Source of the DNA: Pseudomonadota bacterium
Lineage (GTDB): Bacteria > Pseudomonadota > Alphaproteobacteria > Rhizobiales > JAKPQE01
Length of the DNA: 64,000 bases
Direction: 5' to 3'
NCBI GenBank assembly: GCA_029572955.1
Contig: JAKPQE010000020.1
Coordinates: 62,001-126,000, forward strand
A program made the translations under genes and the position numbers. The notes below the pieces were generated by a model. It made no database searches. It saw nothing but the letters and a program-made list of their open reading frames with translations, and was not told the origin of the DNA. Numbering within the stretch: the first letter of the stretch is position 1; each line of letters opens with the position of its first letter. This document shows positions 52,960 through 62,163 of this stretch, piece after piece.

Positions 52960-53775
52960 TCAGCCCGTCTTCTTCGGCTTGCCGTCGATGGCTTTCAGGT
53001 CCTTCCAGCGATCCTGCTGGCTCAGCATCTGGCGCAGATAGGCGACATTGGCCTCGGCCTGCTCGGGGCTCAGCTCGTCGCGGGCGATCCGCTCGGCTTC
53101 GGTGAAGTCGCCCTTCAGCCCGATGACGAGGGCGAGGTTCTGGCGCACGCGGCTGTCGGCCTCGGGGTGATTGGCGGCCTCGCGCAGATAGCGCTCGGCG
53201 GTGCCGAGGTCGCCGGTCAGCATGTAGGAAAGGCCGAGATTGGAAAGCACCGAAGGCTCGCCGGGCGCGACTTTCAGGGCATAGTCGTAGTTGACGCGGG
53301 CCTCGTCGTGGCGGCCGACCTGGTCGAGGATCGTGCCCTTGGCCGAATAGAGCCGCCAGTCGGGACGATCCGGGGTCTGCACCCGGTCGATGACCTTCAG
53401 CGCCTCCTCGAACTGGCCGTCGGCGACGAGCACCTTGCCGTAGGCCGACATCACCTCGCGGTTGGAGGAATGGCGGATCGAGGCGCGCTGCATCACGGCG
53501 ACGGCCTGCTCGGTGCGGCCGGCGGCGACGAGCGCCTGGGCAAAGCCGATGGCGGTCGCCACGTCTTCGGGATGGCGCGCGTATTTCGCCTCGTAGTGGC
53601 CGAGGACCTCCTGGATCTGGCGATCCGACATGGCGCCGATATTGGGCGTCTCGGCGCGATTGTGGCTGCCGACGCTGGAGGAGGCACAACCGGCGAGAAC
53701 GCCGGCGAGGGCAAGCGAGGCAAGGAGCGCCGGAAGGGCGCGCTTGCCATGACGGGCTCGGTACGACTGGAGCAT
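52960..53775 (-). CDS. tadD: TPR lipoprotein TadD
   Basis: LALAGVLAGCASSS lipobox; TPR repeats DEARVNYDYALKVAPGEPSVLSNLGLSYMLTGDLGTAERYLREA. Confidence 0.87.
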   Translation of the reverse strand: MLQSYRARHGKRALPALLASLALAGVLAGCASSSVGSHNRAETPNIGAMSDRQIQEVLGHYEAKYARHPEDVATAIGFAQALVAAGRTEQAVAVMQRASIRHSSNREVMSAYGKVLVADGQFEEALKVIDRVQTPDRPDWRLYSAKGTILDQVGRHDEARVNYDYALKVAPGEPSVLSNLGLSYMLTGDLGTAERYLREAANHPEADSRVRQNLALVIGLKGDFTEAERIARDELSPEQAEANVAYLRQMLSQQDRWKDLKAIDGKPKKTG

Positions 53776-53937
53776 GGGGAGGCTTCCCGCGGAGCTGACC
53801 TTCAGGAATTCTCCCTTCGAAATAATCCGTTAACCCTAATGATTGGTTAAACGGCCGGGACCGGCCGGGCCATCGCGCCATTGCCAGCGCCGGGAACGAG
53901 TGCCAAATAGTCGGATCGTCGCAGCGGAGCCCCGGTC

Positions 53938-55323
53938 ATGAGCAGCCTTCTCCTTTCCCCCGATCACGCCGGCCCGGCGATCCCGATCCGTCTCGTCGGC
54001 CCGGCGACGCGGGAAGCCGTTCTCGCCGAACTCGGCGAGGGGCAGCGGCGCTGGGTCGAGGCCAACGATTTTCGCGGCAAGGCGGGTGCGGCGCTCGTCG
54101 TTCCCGACAGCGACGGCGCACCGGCGCTCGTTCTCTTCGGTATCGGCGATGCGCCGGCCGGGCCCTGGGACGGCTTCCTCTTCGGCAAGCTGCCGGGTCT
54201 GCTGCCGGCCGGCAGCTACCGCCTCGCCGACGCGCCGGCGCGGCCGGACCTTGCCGCCCTTTCCTTTGCCCTCGGCGCCTACCGCTTCGACCGCTACAAG
54301 GAAACGACGCCGGCCGCGGCCTCGCTCGTCGTCGACGAAACGGTCGACCTCGCGCGGGTCCGGCTCGTCGCCGAGGCGGTCGGCCTTGCCCGCGACCTCG
54401 TCAACACGCCGGCCAACGACCTCGGCCCGGCCGAACTCGAGATGGCGATCCGCACCCTTGCCGACACCCATGGCGCGGCGGTGCGCTCGGTCGTCGGCGA
54501 CGCGCTGATCGCCGAGAATTTCCCGCTCGTCCATGCGGTCGGGGCGGCGAGCGACCGCGAGCCGCGCCTCGTCGACATGCATTGGGGCCGCGCCGACGCG
54601 CCGAAGGTGACGCTCGTCGGCAAGGGCGTCTGCTACGACACCGGCGGCCTCGACATCAAACCGTCGAGCGCCATGGCGCTGATGAAGAAGGACATGGGCG
54701 GGGCGGCGAACGTGCTCGGCCTCGCCCATATGATCATGGGCGCGCGGCTCGACGTGCGCCTGCGGGTGATCGTGCCGGCGGTCGAGAATTCCGTTTCCGG
54801 CCGGGCGTTCCGCACCGGCGACGTCTATCGCAGCCGCAAGGGCCTCAGCGTCGAGATCGGCAATACCGACGCCGAGGGCCGGCTGATTCTCGCCGATGCC
54901 CTCGCCCTCGCCGACGAGGAAGCACCGGAGCTGCTGGTCGATATGGCGACGCTGACCGGCGCCGCCCGTGTCGCGCTCGGGCCGGATCTGCCGCCCTTCT
55001 ACAGCCGCGACGAGGATTTCGCGGCGGCGGCGAGCGAGGCGGCCGACCCGCTCTGGCGCCTGCCGCTCTGGCAGCCCTATGCCGAGCTGCTCGATTCCAA
55101 GATCGCCGACATCAACCACATCTCGTCCGGCGCGTTCGCCGGGTCGATCACGGCGGCGCTGTTCCTCGAGAAATTCGTCGAGCAGGCGAAGGTCTGGGCG
55201 CATTTCGACATCTATGCCTGGACGCCGTCGGCGCGGCCCGGGCGACCGGAGGGCGGCGAGGCGCAGGGCATCCGGGCGCTGTTTTCGATGCTCGAGGACC
55301 GCTATCCGCCCGCCGAGGCTTGA
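53938..55323 (+). CDS. Leucyl aminopeptidase family protein (M17)
   Basis: GKGVCYDTGGLDIKPSSAMALMKKDMGGAANVLGLA; NTDAEGRLILADAL. Confidence 0.94.
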   Translation: MSSLLLSPDHAGPAIPIRLVGPATREAVLAELGEGQRRWVEANDFRGKAGAALVVPDSDGAPALVLFGIGDAPAGPWDGFLFGKLPGLLPAGSYRLADAPARPDLAALSFALGAYRFDRYKETTPAAASLVVDETVDLARVRLVAEAVGLARDLVNTPANDLGPAELEMAIRTLADTHGAAVRSVVGDALIAENFPLVHAVGAASDREPRLVDMHWGRADAPKVTLVGKGVCYDTGGLDIKPSSAMALMKKDMGGAANVLGLAHMIMGARLDVRLRVIVPAVENSVSGRAFRTGDVYRSRKGLSVEIGNTDAEGRLILADALALADEEAPELLVDMATLTGAARVALGPDLPPFYSRDEDFAAAASEAADPLWRLPLWQPYAELLDSKIADINHISSGAFAGSITAALFLEKFVEQAKVWAHFDIYAWTPSARPGRPEGGEAQGIRALFSMLEDRYPPAEA

Positions 55324-55416
55324 CGCTCCCCGCCGCTTGCGGAATCGATAGGCCGTCGCTCCAACAGTTCGGAAGCGAAACAAAATCGGTCGAAAGCGGC
55401 GCGGGACGGGGAAGAT

Positions 55417-55767
55417 ATGACGGTCGAGCTGCGCCCCGGACAGGCTCTGAAGCTCTGGCACGACGTTTCGCTCGCTCTCGTGCGCGACGGCGACATCGAC
55501 CTCAGCTCGCGCCAGATGACGATTCTGCTGACCATCTATCTCGAAGCGCCGCCGCATACGGTGCGCGGGCTGGCCGCCAAGCTCGGCGTGACGAAGCCGG
55601 TCATCACCCGGGCGCTCGACACGATGGGGGCGCAGAATCTCGTCACCCGCCGGCGCGACGAGGCCGACCGGCGCAATGTGGTGATCCAGCGCACGGTCGA
55701 GGGCGCCCTCTTCGTCGAACGGCTCGCCGACCTGATCGCCTCGCAAAGCCGGATCCTGCCGCGATGA
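55417..55767 (+). CDS. MarR family transcriptional regulator
   Basis: MTILLTIYLEAPPHTVRGLAAKLGVTKPVITRALDTMGAQNLVTRRRDEADRRNVVIQRT. Confidence 0.86.
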   Translation: MTVELRPGQALKLWHDVSLALVRDGDIDLSSRQMTILLTIYLEAPPHTVRGLAAKLGVTKPVITRALDTMGAQNLVTRRRDEADRRNVVIQRTVEGALFVERLADLIASQSRILPR

Positions 55768-56630
55768 CCAACGACCTCGACCCGCGCCGCCACGCCTATC
55801 GTCCCGACCTCGCCGACCGGCGCCTCGCGGGCCGGGTCGCCGCCGGGCGCTTCGTCGAGGGGGCCGAGCGGCAGGTGATCGCGACGACCGCGGTGCTGCG
55901 GCGCCGGCCGGAGCCCGACCTTGGCGCCGACACCGAGGCGCTTTTCGGCGAACGGCTGCGCGTCTTCGAGGAAACGCCGGAGGGCTGGGCCTGGGTCCAG
56001 CTCGACGAGGACGGCTATGTCGGCTGGATGGCGAGCGCGGCGCTCGCGGTCGCCGGTCCGGCGGCGAACCGCAAGGTCGCCGTCCTTCGCACCTTCCGCT
56101 ATCCGCGCCCCGACATGAAGTCGCCGCCGCTCGGCCATCTCGCCTTTTCGAGCCGGGTCGCGGTCGCCGACATCGACGGCAAGTTCGCCCGGCTCGCCGA
56201 CGGCTCCTTCGTCATCGCCCGCCATCTCGGCGAAATCGATGCGGTCGAGGCCGATTTCGTCGCGGTCGCCGAGCGTTTCCTCGGCGTGCCCTATCTCTGG
56301 GGCGGCAAGTCGAGCCTCGGCCTCGACTGCTCCGGTCTCGTGCAGATCGCCCTGCATGCGGCGGGGCTTTGCTGTCCGCGCGATTCCGACATGCAGGCGG
56401 CCGAGGCCGGTGCGGCACTCGACATTTCGGGCGGTCTGCCGGCGTTCCGGCGCGGCGATCTCGTCTTCTGGCGCGGCCATGTCGGCATCATGCGGAGCGA
56501 GACCGAGCTCCTCCACGCCAACGCCTTCCACATGCTGGTGGCGAGCGAGCCGGCGGCGGGGGCGATCGCCCGCATCGCCGCCGACGGCCTGCCGGTCAGC
56601 GGCGTGCGCCGGGTCGGCGCCGTCGTCTAG
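55764..56630 (+). CDS. NlpC/P60 family peptidase
   Basis: FLGVPYLWGGKSSLGLDCSGLVQIALHAAG catalytic Cys; FRRGDLVFWRGHVGIM catalytic His; SH3-like N-region. Confidence 0.92.
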   Translation: MTNDLDPRRHAYRPDLADRRLAGRVAAGRFVEGAERQVIATTAVLRRRPEPDLGADTEALFGERLRVFEETPEGWAWVQLDEDGYVGWMASAALAVAGPAANRKVAVLRTFRYPRPDMKSPPLGHLAFSSRVAVADIDGKFARLADGSFVIARHLGEIDAVEADFVAVAERFLGVPYLWGGKSSLGLDCSGLVQIALHAAGLCCPRDSDMQAAEAGAALDISGGLPAFRRGDLVFWRGHVGIMRSETELLHANAFHMLVASEPAAGAIARIAADGLPVSGVRRVGAVV

Positions 56631-56653
56631 CGCAAGCCGTTCCCGGCGCCGCC

Positions 56654-57613
56654 TCAGGAGGCGTGGCGGCTGGCGTCGGCGCCGTAATAATTGATGTAGC
56701 GCTCGGAGATCGAGGCGACCGGCAGCACCACGAAGACATCGGTGGTGCCGAACTGATGGTCGACCACGGCACCGTCGCCGATATGGCCGCCGAGGCGCAG
56801 ATAGCCCTTCATGTGCGCCGGCAGGGCATGCAGCGCGGCGCGGGCGTCGATCGCCTCCTTCGGCATCAGGTCCATCGACACGTAGCGGTCGGAATTGGCG
56901 CGAACCCGCCATTCCTCGGGCGAACCGACATGATGATGCAGGAAGGCGAGCGGCAGGGCGAGCCGCTGCGGGTCGGTGCCCTCGAGGCTGGCGCAGCCGA
57001 CCATCGCGTCGATCCGGTGCATCAGCACATAGGCCCAGATGCCGTGCCAGAGCAGTTCCACGGTGCGCTTGTTGCGGTAGGGCTTCAGCACGCAGGAGCG
57101 GCCGAGCTCGAGGAACTTGAGGTCGGGCTTCGCGTCGACGAGCTTGCCGACTTCGAACTCGCCGGCCGAATAGAACCCGCCCTCGCGATCGGCGACGTCC
57201 TGGCGCAGGAGCCGGTAAGTGCCGACGACGCGCGGCGTCGGGCGGCGGAACGGCTTCACCTCGACCTGGCTGTGATCGAGCACCAGGAGGTGGTCGCAGA
57301 TGGCATCGTATTCGTCGACATCGCGGCGGCTGGCGAGGGCGGCGAAATCGGGGATCGCCGACATTTCCTCGTAGAAGACGTGGTAGCGCAGGCTCTGGGC
57401 CTTCTTGACCTCGCCGGCCGAGGCGGCGAGGCGAACCTCGAGAGACCCGATGCGACCGAGGCTCACCGGCGCCGGGCCGGCCTCGCGGAAGCGGCGGGCG
57501 AGCGCCCCGCCGGCGCGGCCGCCGAGCGCGCCACCGAGCGGCGCGATCTTGCGAACGAGATCGCGCGGAGACAGTCTGACGTTCCGCTTGGTGGTCATCG
57601 GATTAAGCCGCAT
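56654..57613 (-). CDS. olsB: L-ornithine N-alpha-acyltransferase (ornithine lipid synthesis), OlsB-like
   Basis: LEVRLAASAGEVKKAQSLRYHVFYEEMSA; VGTYRLLRQDVADREGGFYSAGEFEV; LELGRSCVLKPYRNKRTVELLWHGIWAY. Confidence 0.85.
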   Translation of the reverse strand: MRLNPMTTKRNVRLSPRDLVRKIAPLGGALGGRAGGALARRFREAGPAPVSLGRIGSLEVRLAASAGEVKKAQSLRYHVFYEEMSAIPDFAALASRRDVDEYDAICDHLLVLDHSQVEVKPFRRPTPRVVGTYRLLRQDVADREGGFYSAGEFEVGKLVDAKPDLKFLELGRSCVLKPYRNKRTVELLWHGIWAYVLMHRIDAMVGCASLEGTDPQRLALPLAFLHHHVGSPEEWRVRANSDRYVSMDLMPKEAIDARAALHALPAHMKGYLRLGGHIGDGAVVDHQFGTTDVFVVLPVASISERYINYYGADASRHAS

Positions 57614-57777
57614 CGGTCATGCTCCGCCGGTCGATCGATCCCTTGCCGAACGGATGCGGCGGCCAGGGACCAACGATTCGGCGCCCGCCACGTTTCGGCG
57701 GATTAGCCAGACCATACGTATTCAACCGTTTCGTGACAACGGCGCAACGGCTCGATGACAGCCGCGAACCGGCCGGC

Positions 57778-59826
57778 TCAGCCGGCCCTGGCGAGGGCGC
57801 GCTCCCTGCCCGTGCCGGTCCAGGTCTCGACCAGCCGCGCCAATCGATCGGGATCGATCGGCTTTGTCGCATAATCGTCAAGACCGGCGGCGAGGGCCCG
57901 CTCGCGCTCGTCGGCCTGGGCATTGGCCGTGAGGGCAACGATCGGCACGCGGGCCAGCAGGTGTTCGGCCTCGAGCGCACGGATCGCGCGGGTCGCACCG
58001 ATGCCGTCGAGTTCGGGCATGTGCAGGTCCATCAGCACGAGATCGATCGGCTCGCCAGGTTCGGCCTCGCCGGGCACGAAGGCCTCGCGATAGACGGCGA
58101 GCGCGGCGGCCCCGTCGGCGACCGCGGTCACCCGGTGGCCCTGGCGCTCGAGCACCGAGCGGGCGAGCAGCGTGTTGATCTCGTTGTCCTCGGCAAGCAG
58201 CACGTGGCGGCTCTCGACCTTGCGCGGCAGGCGCGGCGCGACGCGCTCGTCGGCAAGGTCGTCTTCCTTGTCCCAGTCCGGACCGTCGAGAACGGTGTCG
58301 AGGAGAGCGACGGCGGAGCGGGCGCGGATCGGCCGCACGAGATAGCCGGCATAGCCTTGCCGCTTCAGCCGGTCGAGCTCGCCACGGGCGCCGGGTTCGA
58401 TCAGCACCACCGCCGGCAGGTCGGGAACGACGTCGCGCAAGGTCGCAAGGTCGTCGGCGGCGTCGTGGCCGATGCGGTTTTCGACGAGCGCGATGTCGAA
58501 AGCGGTGGCCTCGCCGCGCAGCCGCACCACCGCGTCGGCGACGGTCGGAACGATTTCGCTCGCCGCGCCGGCATCGGCGAGGCAGGCGGCGAGTGCCGGG
58601 GCCTCGACGGCGCTGCGGGCAACGACGAGGGCGCGACGGCCGGCAAGCAAGGTCTCGATTTCGGGCGACGGGGCGGCCACCGGCAGGTCGATGGCGAAGG
58701 CGAAACGGCTGCCCTTGCCCGGCTCGCTGCTCAGGGTCATCTCGCCGCCCATCAGCTCGACGATGCGGCGGGAAATGGCAAGGCCGAGGCCGGTGCCGCC
58801 GCGGCGACGGCCGAGATCGGTCTGCTCGAACTCCTCGAACAGTCGCTCGGCATCCGCCTCGGCGATGCCGACGCCGGTGTCGCGCACCTCGAAGACGAGA
58901 CGGCAGCGTTCGGCATCGGCGGGATCACCGCTATCGACGGCGACCGATACCAGGACGCCGCCGGCCTCGGTGAACTTGATGCCGTTGCCGGCGAGGTTGA
59001 GCAGCACCTGGCGCAGGCGCGCGGCGTCGCCGACGAGCTTTTCCGGCACGTCGGGCGCGACGCGGCTGGCGATCTCGATGCCCTTGCCATGGGCGCGCGG
59101 GGCGAGCAACTCGCCGACTTCCTCGGCGAGGCGGCGTGGCTCGAAGCCGGTCGGGGCGAGTTCGAGGCGGCCGGCCTCGATGCGCGAGAAGTCGAGAACG
59201 TCCTCGATCAACGACAGGAGCGCTTCGCCCGAGGTCTCGATGGCGCGGGCATAGGTCGCCTGCTCGGCTGAGAGGCGGGTGTCGGAGAGGAGCGCCGCCA
59301 TGCCGAGAATGCCGTTGAGGGGCGTGCGGATCTCGTGGCTGACGGTGGCGAGGAAACGCGACTTCGCCCGGCTCGCCGCCTCGGCCTCGTCGCGGGCGTG
59401 GCGCAGCGCCGCTTCGACCGCCTTGCGGTCGGTGATGTCGCGGCCGACGCTCTGCAGGGTGATGACGCCGTCGCCGGGGCGGCGGGCGGGCATGTCGAGC
59501 CAGGCGTACCAGCGCGGGCCGGCGGCGGTCATCAGGCGGATATCGCGCGGCTGTTCGCGCGTCTCGGGCTCGGGACCTTCCTCGATGACTTGCGGACGCC
59601 AGTCGGTGCCGAGGAGGGTTTCGGATTTCTCGCCGAAGGTCTCGCAGACGGCGTCGTTGACGAAGACGAGGCGGCCGCCGGCATCGCGACGCACGACGAG
59701 GTCGCCGTGCATCTCGATCAGGCTTTCATGCTGCTCGAGGCTTTCGCGCAGCCGCCAGTTGTCGTCGGCAAGCGCCTCGAAGCTCGGCCGGTGCGGCCGC
59801 TTTTCCCGTCCACCGGTCTTTCCCAT
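57778..59826 (-). CDS. Hybrid histidine kinase (PAS, HisKA, HATPase, degenerate receiver, receiver)
   Basis: ATVSHEIRTPLNGILGMAALL H-box; DTGVGIAEADAERLFEEFEQ; GGTGLGLAISRRIVELMGG; terminal REC VLLAEDNEINTLLA...DLVLMDLHMPELDG. Confidence 0.92.
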   Translation of the reverse strand: MGKTGGREKRPHRPSFEALADDNWRLRESLEQHESLIEMHGDLVVRRDAGGRLVFVNDAVCETFGEKSETLLGTDWRPQVIEEGPEPETREQPRDIRLMTAAGPRWYAWLDMPARRPGDGVITLQSVGRDITDRKAVEAALRHARDEAEAASRAKSRFLATVSHEIRTPLNGILGMAALLSDTRLSAEQATYARAIETSGEALLSLIEDVLDFSRIEAGRLELAPTGFEPRRLAEEVGELLAPRAHGKGIEIASRVAPDVPEKLVGDAARLRQVLLNLAGNGIKFTEAGGVLVSVAVDSGDPADAERCRLVFEVRDTGVGIAEADAERLFEEFEQTDLGRRRGGTGLGLAISRRIVELMGGEMTLSSEPGKGSRFAFAIDLPVAAPSPEIETLLAGRRALVVARSAVEAPALAACLADAGAASEIVPTVADAVVRLRGEATAFDIALVENRIGHDAADDLATLRDVVPDLPAVVLIEPGARGELDRLKRQGYAGYLVRPIRARSAVALLDTVLDGPDWDKEDDLADERVAPRLPRKVESRHVLLAEDNEINTLLARSVLERQGHRVTAVADGAAALAVYREAFVPGEAEPGEPIDLVLMDLHMPELDGIGATRAIRALEAEHLLARVPIVALTANAQADERERALAAGLDDYATKPIDPDRLARLVETWTGTGRERALARAG

Positions 59827-59911
59827 CAGTCTGCCGGTCCCTCCCGCAATTGCCGGAAGGATCGCATGGGAAGCTTAAAAAGCCTTGAGGTACCGTGGTT
59901 TACGAAAGGTT

Positions 59912-60628
59912 TCAGGATCCGGTCGGGCTGGCCGGAGGATTGCCGAGGCCCCAGACCGCGGTCTTCTTGATCGAGAAATCCTCGAGCGCCCGGGTCACCG
60001 GCACTTCGTAGTCGGCGAGGCGGTGGAGCTTCTGCTTGGGGAGATAGAGCCGGTCGGGATCGCCGATGAGCACGGTCGTGCCGGCATCGGCAAGGCTCTC
60101 GAACCAGGCGAAGATATCGCGCGAGGCCGGCCATTCGTAGAAAATGTCGCCGGCGAGAAGCACATCGATCCCGGGCATCGGGCGGCCGAGCAGATTGTCG
60201 GTGACGATCTCGAGGCCGACACCGTTGGCGGCCGAGTTCAGCGCCATCGCGGCACCGGCGAAGCCGTCGATATCGGCGGCAAGTACGCTCGCCGCCCCCG
60301 CCTTCATCGCCGCGATGGCGACGAGGCCGGAACCGGAGGCGAAATCGAGCACGCGACGGCCGGCGACCAGATCCGGCCGGTCGAGCACATAGCGCGCCAG
60401 CGCCTGACCGCCGGCCCAGGCGAAGGCCCAGTAAGGCGGCGGCAGGCCGATCGTTTCCAGCTCTTCCTCGGTCTTCTTCCAGAGCTCGGTCGCCTCGTCG
60501 GCGAGGCGAAGCTCGATCTCCGGCACCAGCGGCACCGCGAGCGCCCGGGTGTGGGCGTGGATGAAGGCCGGCCTGTCGACGATCCGCCCGCCGGCCAGAC
60601 CATCGCCTCGCTGCCCGTCGTCAGCCAT
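59912..60628 (-). CDS. Class I SAM-dependent methyltransferase
   Basis: VLDFASGSGLVAIAAMKAGAASVLAADID; DVLLAGDIFYEWP. Confidence 0.82.
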   Translation of the reverse strand: MADDGQRGDGLAGGRIVDRPAFIHAHTRALAVPLVPEIELRLADEATELWKKTEEELETIGLPPPYWAFAWAGGQALARYVLDRPDLVAGRRVLDFASGSGLVAIAAMKAGAASVLAADIDGFAGAAMALNSAANGVGLEIVTDNLLGRPMPGIDVLLAGDIFYEWPASRDIFAWFESLADAGTTVLIGDPDRLYLPKQKLHRLADYEVPVTRALEDFSIKKTAVWGLGNPPASPTGS

Positions 60629-61049
60629 TCGCGGCAACGCCGAGCATCTGGCAGAGAATGTTCCACTCGGCCTCGGTCACCGGCTGGACCGAGAGGCGCG
60701 AGTTCTTGACGAGCACCATCTCCTCGAGGCCCGGCGCCGCCTTGACGTCGTCGAGGGTCACGACATTGGCGACAGGCCCGATCGCGGCGATATCGACGCA
60801 TTCCCACTTGCCGGTGTCGTCGGTCGAATCGGGATGGGCAAGCGCGATCACCTCGACGAGGCCGGCGATGCGCCGTTCGTCGACCGAGTGATAGAAGAAG
60901 CCGCGGTCACCGAGCTTCATGGCGCGCATCATGTTGCGGGCCTGGTAGTTGCGCACCCCGGTCCACTCGGTGCCCTTCTTGCCGCACGCGACCTGGTCGT
61001 CCCAGGACCACGATCCCGGCTCGGACTTGAACAGCCAATATGCCATCAT
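60621..61049 (-). CDS. EVE domain-containing protein
   Basis: MAYWLFKSEPGSWSWDDQVACGKKGTEWTGVRNYQARNMMRAMKLGDRGFFYHS. Confidence 0.9.
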   Translation of the reverse strand: MMAYWLFKSEPGSWSWDDQVACGKKGTEWTGVRNYQARNMMRAMKLGDRGFFYHSVDERRIAGLVEVIALAHPDSTDDTGKWECVDIAAIGPVANVVTLDDVKAAPGLEEMVLVKNSRLSVQPVTEAEWNILCQMLGVAANG

Positions 61050-61282
61050 CTCTCCCTGCATTGGTCGGGCGGCACGATAGCGGAAGGGCACCGGTCCGGC
61101 CAAGCGAGGAGATCGGCGGCGGACACGGCAAAGGTTCGATCGGCGGCAGTTGAACAAAAAACGTGCGTAATTTGCAAATTGCCCAAAAACACGGCAGAAG
61201 GTTTCGGCGTCATTTTGTGCCCAATCCCGGCCCGGGGCCGATTTCCCGGACAAAACCGGGGCTTACATCGGTTCGGGACGAC

Positions 61283-61753
<471 letters not shown>

Positions 61754-61766
61754 GCCGCGGCAGCAA

Positions 61767-61814
61767 CGGGAACCGGAGCGCAGCTCCCCGTCGGCCCCGG
61801 TTCCCGACAGCTTT
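61767..61814 (+). terminator. Candidate terminator after glnK
   Basis: CGGGAACCGG (61767-61776)/CCGGTTCCCG (61797-61806), then ACAGCTTTT. Confidence 0.5.
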
Positions 61815-62084
61815 TCTCTCCGTCCGGCCGCGTCCGGCAGTGCCCCGCGGGACGCCGTTCCGGACCAAACGAAGCAACGGCGCACAGCGTGCCCCTGCTT
61901 CGCAGCCGCCCGGTCTTCCGCAGGGCCGCCGGCTGACAGCCGACGCCCGGGCTCGTGCTTGCGGCACGAATCCTGGCGGGAATGCCCGGCGCCGCGGCGC
62001 CGTGCCGAACACCGAGTTCCTGTTCGGGCCGGACCCTCCGGCCCCCTCCTCCCGTCACGATCGCTTTGCCGATCGTCAACTCGA

Positions 62085-62115
62085 AGCCCGGACCCCCCGT
62101 GTCCGGGCTTTTTTT
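62085..62115 (+). terminator. Strong Rho-independent terminator
   Basis: AGCCCGGAC (62085-62093)/GTCCGGGCT (62101-62109) followed by T-run. Confidence 0.8.
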
Positions 62116-62163
62116 CGCGCCGACCGGATCTCGACCGCCGAGACCGCCGAGACCGCCGCCGGC

